Shown: positions 1 through 6,775 of the stretch, piece after piece
How the letters are laid out: every line of letters starts with the position of its first letter
Position numbering within the stretch: position 1 is the first letter of the stretch
From: Bacteroidetes bacterium UBA3022
Lineage (GTDB): Bacteria > Bacteroidota > Bacteroidia > Chitinophagales > BACL12
DNA length: 7,130 nucleotides
Assembly: GCA_002346225.1 (NCBI GenBank)
Contig: DDYY01000036.1
Location: 1-7,130 of the forward strand
Direction: 5' to 3'
Made by a program: the position numbers and the translations under genes
Notes under the pieces: generated by a model
Told to the model about the DNA's origin: nothing
Database searches by the model: none
Seen by the model: the letters and a program-made list of their open reading frames with translations, nothing else

Positions 1-2
1 AT

Positions 3-75
3 GGTGCGGTAGCTCAGTTGGTAGAGCAATGGACTGAAAATCCATGTGTCGGCGGTTCGACCCCGCCCCACACCA
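3..75 (+). tRNA. trnF: tRNA-Phe (anticodon GAA)
   Basis: The sequence folds as a 73-base cloverleaf. The D stem is GCTC/GAGC (12-15/24-27). The anticodon stem ATGGA/TCCAT (29-33/41-45) encloses the loop CTGAAAA, with anticodon GAA at 36-38, which reads Phe codons. The T stem GGCGG/CCGCC (51-55/63-67) encloses TTCGACC. The acceptor stem pairs 3-9 with 68-74, the discriminator base is A75, and CCA is not encoded (ACA then T follows), so CCA must be added after transcription. One acceptor pair is a C-A mismatch (C7 against A70, standard positions 5:68); all other stem pairs are intact. The gene is followed directly by an intrinsic terminator. Its promoter lies left of the window. Confidence 0.97.
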
Positions 76-79
76 CATC

Positions 80-115
80 AAATCCCGAACTTCAGCAGGT
101 ACGGGATTTTTTTTT
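80..115 (+). terminator. Rho-independent terminator of tRNA-Phe
   Basis: An 8-base perfect inverted repeat (AAATCCCG at 80-87, CGGGATTT at 102-109) encloses a 14-base loop and runs into nine consecutive T (107-115). It begins four bases after the end of the mature tRNA, as expected for a monocistronic tRNA unit. On the - strand the same hairpin is not followed by a T run, so it should work only for rightward transcription. Confidence 0.9.
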
Positions 116-156
116 GATGCAATTAGTGAGGAGACGATTGGTTCATTTTTTCGTCC

Positions 157-180
157 GCGGTTGATGTCCCTACCAACCGC
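157..180. repeat. Inverted repeat in the convergent intergenic gap, possible weak terminator
   Basis: A perfect 7-base inverted repeat (GCGGTTG at 157-163, CAACCGC at 174-180) encloses a 10-base loop. It lies between the tRNA terminator and the stop codon of the small - strand gene, where leftward transcripts should end. On the + strand it is followed by a broken T-rich stretch (TTTCCTACTTTT); on the - strand it is followed by GGACG and an A run. It is therefore not a classical intrinsic terminator in either direction. It may stabilise the 3' end of the leftward transcript. The rest of 116-261 is AT-rich and shows no gene. Confidence 0.4.
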
Positions 181-261
181 TTTCCTACTTTTGGACTTTA
201 AGTAAATAAAACTACTATTTTTTGTACAGCTGTTCTCTTAAATGCAACAGTCCCCGGCCGC

Positions 262-780
262 TCAATGCCCAAATTTAAATTGCAGGTCTTCCACCGTGAG
301 GTTCAACTGACTGCCGTTGCGGCGAAAGGAGAACGTAGTGGGAAAAAATTTTAGTTGTCCTTTTTCATCACTGTAGTCGGCCTGACGGCTGCCGAAAACT
401 TCGTCTTTGCCTATGCGGTCTTTCTCAAAGAGCTGTCCGCCAATAATGAGCTCTTTGAAGTAAACAATATCTTCCGCATTCCGGAAAGGCATATCGGTGA
501 GCACTACCATGGGTGCGAAGTAAATGGTATCACCTGCTGCAATGGAAATGGCATCTGCACGGGGTATAGCTAGTAAAGCATGCGATGTACCGTTCACCCG
601 CAGATAGAAGTCTCCATAAATCTCCTCCCTGCTGCCCACTTCATCCTGCGCACTATTGCAGGTCATGAATAGGGAAATGGTAAAGCTTACGGCTCCGGGA
701 ACAGGGTTGGCAGGTGTTGTCAGATCAGCTTGTCCGCAGATACCGGCCATAGCCACTATATAATAAAATAATTTATGCAT
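262..780 (-). CDS. Small predicted secreted protein of unknown function
   Basis: This gene encodes 172 residues and I do not recognise the family. The ATG at 780 is chosen because it places a signal-peptide-like segment at the N-terminus (MHKLFYYIVAMAGICG), with possible cleavage after GQA and a mature start at about Asp19. There is a Cys inside the hydrophobic region, but the context AGIC lacks a good lipobox, so a lipoprotein is less likely. A TTG codon at 807 is in frame but would add nine residues in front of the signal peptide. The mature part alternates polar and hydrophobic residues (for example YGDFYLRVNG, DTIYFAPMVVL, FKELIIGG, LNLTVEDLQFKF), which suggests an all-beta extracytoplasmic domain. 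The gene starts 46 bases after the ppc stop with no clear promoter or terminator between, so co-transcription with ppc is likely. A hairpin sits 7 bases before the ATG. Confidence 0.7.
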   Translation of the reverse strand: MHKLFYYIVAMAGICGQADLTTPANPVPGAVSFTISLFMTCNSAQDEVGSREEIYGDFYLRVNGTSHALLAIPRADAISIAAGDTIYFAPMVVLTDMPFRNAEDIVYFKELIIGGQLFEKDRIGKDEVFGSRQADYSDEKGQLKFFPTTFSFRRNGSQLNLTVEDLQFKFGH

Positions 781-787
781 AGTTGTG

Positions 788-810
788 TTATTAGCTAATA
801 TAGCCAATAA
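788..810 (-). promoter_or_regulatory. Hairpin in the leader immediately before the small secreted-protein gene
   Basis: In the leftward RNA, two 10-base arms (TTATTGGCTA and TAGCTAATAA) pair across a three-base loop, with every position paired and one G-U wobble. The structure ends 7 bases before the ATG at 780 and begins about 16 bases after the ppc stop codon. There is no U run after it, so it does not look like an intrinsic terminator. It could hide the start region, stabilise the ppc 3' end or mark an RNA processing site. The stem is AT-rich, so its strength in the cell is uncertain. The segment 789-800 is also a perfect 12-base DNA palindrome. Confidence 0.45.
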
Positions 811-826
811 TCATCGCACTGCTTAC

Positions 827-3598
827 TTATCCCGTGCTCTTCATGGCTCCTGCAATGGCATTGATGGTGAGCATGATTTCCAATTGTGTCTGCTCAGCTG
901 CAGCGGATCCTTCGGCTTTTTCCCGGCGCCACTTTTGTAACAGTTGAATCTGTTTCAGATGTAAAGGTCGCATCAGCGCAGCCCTAAGTTGTGTAGAGTG
1001 GTAGTGGTTTTTTCTGCGCTCCTGCAAGGGCTTGCCAATTAAATCGGCCATATGGTTTTTGGCCAGATTCCATTCGTTTAAAAATATCTGCAGAAACTTA
1101 TTTCTGATAACCACATCCTCTACCAAAGCTGCATATGCATGCATCAGCTCTTCATCTACCGTACTTAAACTGGTGTCTACATTCGTCATCACATAGCGCA
1201 AAAACGGATCGGTTTTCAATGCTTCCCTGACGCGCTGGTAAGCTTCGGGATCGCGGATAAGCAAAGCCTCAAACGAGCTGCCTATGCCAAACCAGCTGGT
1301 CATATTGTACCGCGCCTGGCTCCAGGAAAATACCCAGGGAATGGCACGTAAGTCTGAGATGGAGTTAGCACCGGTGCGCTTGGCAGGGCGGGAGCCAATC
1401 TTACTGGTTTCTATCGCATCAATAGGCGTTGCCTGGCGGAAGAACTGAATGAAGCCTTCTTCGCGCATCATGGCTTCATAATAATGCTTGGAGTCTGTTG
1501 CCAGTTGTTCAATGATGGGGGCGATGGGATGAAAGGTTCTCTCCCTCCCTTTGTCCATAGTGATTTTCCGCAATGTACCGGCAGCCAGCAACTCAATATT
1601 GTAGGCAGCATTCATTTTATTCGCATATTTCTGGGCAATGGTTTCTCCCTGCTCTGTCAGTCGGATGGAACTGCGCACTGCACCATAAGGTAAAGCATCC
1701 ATGAAGTAATGGGTAGGCCCTGAACCCCGGCTAATGGAGCCGCCCTTCCCATGAAAAAAAGTGATATTTATACCCATTTCTTCTCCCACCTGACTTAGGT
1801 TGTACTGCGCTTTGTACAGGTTCCACTGGCTTGCCATGATGCCGCCGTCTTTATTGCTGTCACTGCAGCCTACCATGATTTGCTGTTGCAGCTTGGGTTG
1901 CTGATTTTCTGTTTTCAGGTAGTTGAGCGTGCGACGGGTGTACGGATGGGAAAGGAATGCACGCAATATGTCGGGGCCGGCTGCGAGGTCGTCTATGGTT
2001 TCCAACAACGGAACTACCGGAATCCTAGCTGCGGGTCCTTCGGCAGTAAATGCTACCAGCCCGGCTTCCCTTAACAAAACATATACAAGCAGCAGGTCGG
2101 ATAACGAACGGGTCATACTTACAATGTAAGATCCCATGCAATTGGTGCCGTATTGAGCGGTGTGGTTTTCTACGGTGCGCAGACATTCCATCACCTGACG
2201 GGCATGATTGTTCAACTGTGCTTTTGGAGTGGTAAAGGGTCGCCCGGATTGCAGTTCTTTATTTAGGAATTCCAGGCGTTTATCTTCGTCCCATTCAGAG
2301 AAGCGCGTATCGTCTGCCTGTGCCGCCTCCAGCAATTCTTCCATGGCTTTGTCGTGGAAAGCGCTGTTCTGACGGATGTCTAGTGCTGCAAGGTGAAAAC
2401 CAAAGGTATCTACAATGGCAATGGCATTCACTACACCATCGTAGGCCGTTGTTTTGGCTCCGTATTGCAGTAGTGCTTTTTGCAGTAATCGCAAGTCTTC
2501 AATCAGGTGGGACGAGTGAATGTAGGCGCCCTGTACATCTGAAAGTTGGGTGGCATGTCCGCGCTTTAAGTCGACCGGCAATTTGCCAATCATCAGGTTC
2601 ACGAACTGCCGGAACGCCTCACCGTCATTGCGCTGCAGGTATTCGGGTCCCCGCTCGCCCATCTCCACCACCATCTCTTCCATGCGCAGGCGGGCCGCCG
2701 GCAGTATATCCTCCATGCTGCAGGCAAAACTCAGGCGCTGTACCAAAAGGTTCATCTTGCGTTTAATGACCACAAAGGCATTCAGGCGCAACTGCAACAA
2801 GGTGTTGTGCGTCACTTCAGCTGTTACCAGCGGATGGCCATCGCGGTCGCCACCCACCCAATCGCCAAAGGAGATGCGGGGGAATGCATTTCTCACATTC
2901 ATTTTTTCCACATCCAATCCGTTGCTGTCAGCAGCCTGTAGCAGACGACGGTGCACCACGGCTATGACATCGGGAAAAACATTTACTAAATAGTATAATA
3001 TGTTTCGCAGCTCGTCTTCCACTTCGGGTTTTTCCAGGTAAATCTCTCCTGTCTTCCAGAGCCTGTACAATGTTTGCTGAATATTGAACCGGATATTTTC
3101 CATTTCATACCGGTTGTACATGTTGTTTTCCCTTTGCACCAGCAACAGGTACAATTCGCGGTAATGCTCCAGCACGGTGGCGCGCTTGGCTTCCGTGGGA
3201 TGCGCTGTAAGCACTGGTTCCATATGCACCTCGGGTAAGGCATTCAGAATTTCATCCGCCGATTTTCCGGCCGCCAGGAGCTTGGCAATAGTGTCGGCCC
3301 AGAGTCCTGTGGCGTCCGTTAGCCGGGCTTCCTCAATCTTTCTGCGATGCTGCACCGCCCAGTTGATTTCACACAGGTTAATCAGTTGAAACAACAGCGA
3401 ATAGAGTTGCAGATGCTGGGGTGTAATATTATCGGGGGACAAATTTACGGCTTCATTCACCAGCGGAATCTGGCTGGCGATATAGGCTTCTCCGTTGTCT
3501 TCCAGCGTGACCTTGAGGGCCTGTAAAAGGTATTCAAAATCTATATAGGGCTTACCTAAGTTGGATTTGGTGGTCGCAAAAGTGTTCAATAATTGCAT
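827..3598 (-). CDS. ppc: Phosphoenolpyruvate carboxylase
   Basis: This cytoplasmic enzyme converts phosphoenolpyruvate and bicarbonate to oxaloacetate, refilling the TCA cycle. From the ATG at 3598 the protein has 923 residues, close to the family's usual 880-970, and it is intact. The first signature VLTAHPTEAKR carries the catalytic His (about 133). The second active-site region MVGCSDSNKDGG (about 576-587) is followed by the glycine-rich loop HGKGGSISRG (about 616-625), then TEQGE, GSRPAKR and LRAIPW. The C-terminus LTINAIAGAMKSTG matches the conserved PEPC end. Two residues are unusual: Cys578 where the family pattern has Tyr, and Lys618 where most members have Arg; the catalytic Arg of the loop (about 624) is kept. 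An in-frame TTG at 3625 (932 residues, directly after a stop codon, AAAGG three bases upstream) is an alternative start. A Bacteroidota-type promoter lies just upstream. Confidence 0.97.
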   Translation of the reverse strand: MQLLNTFATTKSNLGKPYIDFEYLLQALKVTLEDNGEAYIASQIPLVNEAVNLSPDNITPQHLQLYSLLFQLINLCEINWAVQHRRKIEEARLTDATGLWADTIAKLLAAGKSADEILNALPEVHMEPVLTAHPTEAKRATVLEHYRELYLLLVQRENNMYNRYEMENIRFNIQQTLYRLWKTGEIYLEKPEVEDELRNILYYLVNVFPDVIAVVHRRLLQAADSNGLDVEKMNVRNAFPRISFGDWVGGDRDGHPLVTAEVTHNTLLQLRLNAFVVIKRKMNLLVQRLSFACSMEDILPAARLRMEEMVVEMGERGPEYLQRNDGEAFRQFVNLMIGKLPVDLKRGHATQLSDVQGAYIHSSHLIEDLRLLQKALLQYGAKTTAYDGVVNAIAIVDTFGFHLAALDIRQNSAFHDKAMEELLEAAQADDTRFSEWDEDKRLEFLNKELQSGRPFTTPKAQLNNHARQVMECLRTVENHTAQYGTNCMGSYIVSMTRSLSDLLLVYVLLREAGLVAFTAEGPAARIPVVPLLETIDDLAAGPDILRAFLSHPYTRRTLNYLKTENQQPKLQQQIMVGCSDSNKDGGIMASQWNLYKAQYNLSQVGEEMGINITFFHGKGGSISRGSGPTHYFMDALPYGAVRSSIRLTEQGETIAQKYANKMNAAYNIELLAAGTLRKITMDKGRERTFHPIAPIIEQLATDSKHYYEAMMREEGFIQFFRQATPIDAIETSKIGSRPAKRTGANSISDLRAIPWVFSWSQARYNMTSWFGIGSSFEALLIRDPEAYQRVREALKTDPFLRYVMTNVDTSLSTVDEELMHAYAALVEDVVIRNKFLQIFLNEWNLAKNHMADLIGKPLQERRKNHYHSTQLRAALMRPLHLKQIQLLQKWRREKAEGSAAAEQTQLEIMLTINAIAGAMKSTG

Positions 3599-3645
3599 CT
3601 GACTATTTTTCAGGGGGTATTTCAATGGCCTTTAAGCAAGGCGTG

Positions 3646-3676
3646 CTAAGCTAATGACCAACAATTACAAAACAAA
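3646..3676 (-). promoter_or_regulatory. Predicted Bacteroidota-type promoter for ppc
   Basis: Read on the - strand, a TTTG (-33 element, 3673-3676) is followed after 19 bases by TAGCTTAG (3646-3653). This matches the known Bacteroidota -7 consensus TAnnTTTG at all but one fixed position. Transcription would start near 3635-3640, about 40 bases before the ATG at 3598 and about 12 before the alternative TTG at 3625. Its position in the gap between the glycosyltransferase-like gene and ppc fits independent expression of ppc. It rests on consensus matching only. Confidence 0.5.
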
Positions 3677-3714
3677 CTGTCGTATGTAAAGTTGAGATAG
3701 CTTTAATATAACGA

Positions 3715-6069
3715 TTAATGCTGAGGAATAGGGTATCCGTTAAACCAAAGCACATCGTTTTCTGCTCCGTAGAAGACATGCTCGCGGGTATCGCGCAGCA
3801 ATAGGTTGTTAATCAGCGTTTGAGGATGCTCCAGCAAGGTAACGCGAATGGCACGGCAGTCGGGAATAACTTCATAATAGCCGGAGGCACGCACCCAGCG
3901 TCCAATGATATCGGCTGAGGCTTTAGAGGAAAGATCTTCGCGCTTAAAAACCGTTCCATCTGCTTTTAGCCATTCAATTTTTACAGGCGGATAAGCAGTG
4001 GTCGCATTGAATGTATAACTCCAGAAAGATACCTCCATCCAAAAGCTGGAGTCCAGCGGTGGTATAGTAATTTCTATTAATTGTTCTATGCCTCCTTCGC
4101 GGTATAAACCATAGGAAGTTAAATCGGCAGTATCCGATAATTCTGCCTGAAAGTCAATATCCCTGTCCAGCAGGTGTGCCATCAAATGCAATTCCTCCCG
4201 GGCATAATGGCCATCCCAATGCCTGTAGACACTGTCGCGCAAGGCATGGAAATCTGCTAACAATGCGGCTTGAGTATCATGGAAGGCTGCGGTGTCCAGA
4301 CGGTAATAGGAATAGCCGTCTTTTTGACCCAGCAGCTGACCTTGCTGTGCCAGGTAGTTTTCAGGAATATTAAGCATTGCCTCGGCGGTTACCAGCAATA
4401 ATGGTCTGGCATCCATTGCCGCAGGAAGGTATTTGGCAATCAACGGATGACCTGCCAGGGCGCTCACTTCGAGGCTCTGACTGATGGAAGTGCGGCTCAT
4501 CATGGTGTTCAGCATGGGTAAACCGGTAGCATAGGCATCCGACATACTTCTGTACATGTGCCCTGCACCTTTGTCTATGTAGAGCTTTTCGGAACCCATG
4601 TGGTAGAACGGTAGGAACAATATGGCCTGGAAATCTTCAGTGGTATAACCTGCATGGGTCAGCATGTCCACGACAGGTGATTGCTCATCGGCTTGCAGAA
4701 AAGAGTTGGCACCGGCATTGGCGCGGATATTTTTTCCGGTGTGGGTCCAGTAGCCCAGGCTATCATAGGCCAGCAGTGCTACTACCACTGCAACTATCCA
4801 GCGCCCATTCTTGAAAGCTGTTTTTTCTTTGAAATGCCAGAGTGCGATGGTACAGCCTACCATGAAAACATAGTAAAATGCCCAGCTGAATCTTCCGGGC
4901 GAACGGAATTGCTGCAGAAAGGGAATGACATCGAGCAGTCCTTCCATACCCAGACTGAAAGGCAGCGCCATACTGAACGCCAGCAGGAGCAAGGCAGCAT
5001 AGCTATACGATAGGAAGGTAGATGGAAAGAGCGTAAATACGGTTTTTTTACTAATATATTTAAGCACTGCCCATGTAAGTATCCCAGCCAGCATCAGCAG
5101 ACCGAAATGTCCTACCCAGGCATAACCTTCCATATTGGTCCGGCCCCAGTGCAGCTGCTCATGCCATAGCTTCGACAGCGGACCATAAGGAGGAATAAAC
5201 ACACTTTGAAAACTGGCTTTGTAGAAAAAAAATCCATAAGGGCGTTCGGGTCTGTCGGTAATGGTGTCGGTCAGATGGGTGTACAGCAACAATAGTATAA
5301 ATGGTAGTACAGCAGCCATCAGTACCTGCCCTGCTTTACGCCATGTAATTTCTTTGCGAATGGTCTGAATCAGGAGCAGTGCCAGCGAAAATGCCAGGGC
5401 AATTAACAGGTAGTATAGATGCAGGAAGGCAAATGCGGTCATGCTCAGTGCCAGCCATAGCAGCGATGAGAAACGATATGCCTGCTCTTTCGCGCGAATG
5501 TGCAGCCACCAGATAAGGGGGAAGAAAATCGGGTAGGCCAGAGAAAAATGTGCGTACATGCGCTCCGTCTGCGGACTCATACAAGTAATAAGCACAGCAA
5601 AAGCTACTACCCAGCTGCGCGATGGCAACCACCTCGATAGCAGCGCGGCCAACAGCATGGCACATCCAGCAAACGACAACAACATTAAAAGGTGCATGGC
5701 AAAGGGAACATAGCCGGCATCTATGTGGAAGGTGTTGAAGACCCATTGCAATGTCCAAGACACCAGGGGCTGGTTATCGCTGTACACTACATTATCGCCA
5801 TAGGGATAGTGCATACCGCTGAAATGCGTACCACTGTCGTAGGCCACATACCAGGCAGGTGTATAATAGTTTTTAATGCCGTCGCCACCGGTAGTAATAA
5901 GCTGTTCTCCCATGGGGAAGAACAAAGGGTTGAAATTCCATACGAAGAGGATGGCTACAATAGCGCCCGCTAAAAGGGGGGTAGGGGAGAATGGCTGAAG
6001 CTTATGTTGCAAAACGCCGAATAATGATTCGTACGAAGTTAAGGCTCTCCTGCAACAATATGCCGGCAT
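3715..6069 (-). CDS. Polytopic membrane protein, probable GT-C-type (YfhO-like) glycosyltransferase with C-terminal soluble domain
   Basis: The protein has 784 residues with about eleven predicted membrane helices between residues 31 and 440, followed by about 345 residues without membrane segments. Features resembling GT-C/YfhO-like proteins are the first extracytoplasmic loop with GGDGIKNYY (61-69) and YPYGDNVVYSDNQP (88-101), and the FRSPGRF motif (388-394) before a late helix. By analogy it would act on a lipid-linked sugar on the outer side of the inner membrane; family and substrate are inferred. The C-terminal part ends in a beta-rich stretch (about 655-784) that could be a sandwich or carbohydrate-binding-like fold. 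The ATG at 6069 overlaps the preceding GT2 gene by 68 bases, and the first 20 or so residues look uncharacteristic. A TTG at 6012, overlapping that gene's end by 11 bases, is a credible alternative start; the next in-frame ATG (residue 53) would cut away the first helix. Confidence 0.75.
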   Translation of the reverse strand: MPAYCCRRALTSYESLFGVLQHKLQPFSPTPLLAGAIVAILFVWNFNPLFFPMGEQLITTGGDGIKNYYTPAWYVAYDSGTHFSGMHYPYGDNVVYSDNQPLVSWTLQWVFNTFHIDAGYVPFAMHLLMLLSFAGCAMLLAALLSRWLPSRSWVVAFAVLITCMSPQTERMYAHFSLAYPIFFPLIWWLHIRAKEQAYRFSSLLWLALSMTAFAFLHLYYLLIALAFSLALLLIQTIRKEITWRKAGQVLMAAVLPFILLLLYTHLTDTITDRPERPYGFFFYKASFQSVFIPPYGPLSKLWHEQLHWGRTNMEGYAWVGHFGLLMLAGILTWAVLKYISKKTVFTLFPSTFLSYSYAALLLLAFSMALPFSLGMEGLLDVIPFLQQFRSPGRFSWAFYYVFMVGCTIALWHFKEKTAFKNGRWIVAVVVALLAYDSLGYWTHTGKNIRANAGANSFLQADEQSPVVDMLTHAGYTTEDFQAILFLPFYHMGSEKLYIDKGAGHMYRSMSDAYATGLPMLNTMMSRTSISQSLEVSALAGHPLIAKYLPAAMDARPLLLVTAEAMLNIPENYLAQQGQLLGQKDGYSYYRLDTAAFHDTQAALLADFHALRDSVYRHWDGHYAREELHLMAHLLDRDIDFQAELSDTADLTSYGLYREGGIEQLIEITIPPLDSSFWMEVSFWSYTFNATTAYPPVKIEWLKADGTVFKREDLSSKASADIIGRWVRASGYYEVIPDCRAIRVTLLEHPQTLINNLLLRDTREHVFYGAENDVLWFNGYPIPQH

Positions 6070-6775
6070 TCATTCGTGTGAAGCGGGTGCTTTCCTTTAA
6101 GCGGATGGCATGGGGGCGCAATTGCAGGTCGCGCGTATGCGAAGCCAGGTAAATGAATTCGAGGTCGAAGAGGTAACGGTCAATGGTGGTTTGCAAAAAG
6201 ACAGCACGGCCTTTAGCGTTCATGCCTTTGAGTCCGCATTGTGTATCGGTAATCCGAATGCCCAGAAAAATGGCGGTCATGCCACGCAATAAACGCGATA
6301 TAATGCGCCTCCCCAGGGGTACACCATTGTAGTATCCCGCATCTTTCACACCCGCCACTACATCTGCTTTTCCATGTCGCAGCAGCTCGAATATTTCCAC
6401 CAAACTGGCTTCCTGATAGGGAAAGTCGATATCGGTGTAAATGGTAATATCTGCATCCGAATGCCGCATGCCCTCTCGCAAAGCAGCTCCTTTTCCCTTG
6501 TTGGGATAATAGCTGATCCATTGAAAAAAGGGTATGGCACGGCTAATGGCTTCAGGGGCTTCTTTTCCTGCATATAGCACTGAACCGTCGTTGACAATCA
6601 GGAGCCGGATTGCTACGTCCTGCAGGGCATTGCAGATGGCTTTGAAAGAATGGATTACTGCTTTTTCCCAATCCGGATCGGGATTGTAGCAAGGCAGGAC
6701 AATATCGAGGGAGGCAGCGTTCAACACATTAAAACAATCCGTATCTGATAATGCAGTAGATAGCGCGCAGACCAT
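6002..6775 (-). CDS. Family 2 glycosyltransferase, polyprenyl/dolichyl-phosphate sugar synthase-like
   Basis: This is a complete 257-residue GT-A fold enzyme of the GT2 family. Visible motifs are DIVLPCYNP (24-32), IVNDGS for nucleotide binding (60-65), NKGKGAALREGM (92-103), the metal-binding DxD as TDIDFPY (114-120), and DTQCGLKGMN (177-186) with RYLFDLEFIYLA (200-211), typical of dolichyl-phosphate-glucose/mannose synthase relatives. It has no membrane helices or GtrA domain, so it should be a soluble or membrane-associated cytoplasmic enzyme. It probably moves a sugar from a nucleotide donor to a polyprenyl phosphate; the donor sugar is unknown. The ATG at 6775 overlaps the upstream GT2 gene by 47 bases. 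The conserved domain begins only at about residue 22, so a GTG at 6727, two bases after the upstream stop codon, is an alternative start. It is likely translationally coupled to its neighbours. Confidence 0.9.
   Translation of the reverse strand: MVCALSTALSDTDCFNVLNAASLDIVLPCYNPDPDWEKAVIHSFKAICNALQDVAIRLLIVNDGSVLYAGKEAPEAISRAIPFFQWISYYPNKGKGAALREGMRHSDADITIYTDIDFPYQEASLVEIFELLRHGKADVVAGVKDAGYYNGVPLGRRIISRLLRGMTAIFLGIRITDTQCGLKGMNAKGRAVFLQTTIDRYLFDLEFIYLASHTRDLQLRPHAIRLKESTRFTRMNAGILLQESLNFVRIIIRRFAT

Noticed and set aside
190..224. Possible rightward Bacteroidota-type promoter (TTTG, then TATTTTTTG) in the intergenic gap
   Set aside because: The -7 match is off by one base, the spacing is 22 or more, and there is no gene to the right on the + strand; it would only make RNA antisense to the small secreted-protein gene.
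2320..2993. Two + strand open frames of about 147 codons (2320-2766 and 2550-2993)
   Set aside because: They lie wholly inside ppc on the opposite strand, their translations are rich in Arg, Ser, Pro and Cys with no family likeness, and ppc is intact and conserved over the region.
827..3598. PEPC as a degraded or frameshifted copy because of its motif changes
   Set aside because: The frame is open from start to stop, full length, with the catalytic His, second loop Arg and conserved C-terminus kept.
3699..3722. Inverted repeat AGCTTTAAT/ATTAATGCT overlapping the membrane protein's stop codon, as a terminator
   Set aside because: The 9-base arms are AT-rich with one mismatch and no T run follows on the - strand, so it is too weak to call an intrinsic terminator; read-through into ppc remains possible.
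5336..5758. A 140-codon - strand open frame within the membrane protein gene
   Set aside because: It overlaps the well-supported membrane protein in another frame and its Cys/His-rich translation looks like a shadow of codons for hydrophobic helices.
5976..5987. G-rich run (C-rich on the coding strand) near the 5' end of the membrane protein gene as a phase-variation tract
   Set aside because: The longest run is six bases, shorter than typical switching tracts, and it simply encodes part of SPTPLL before the first helix.
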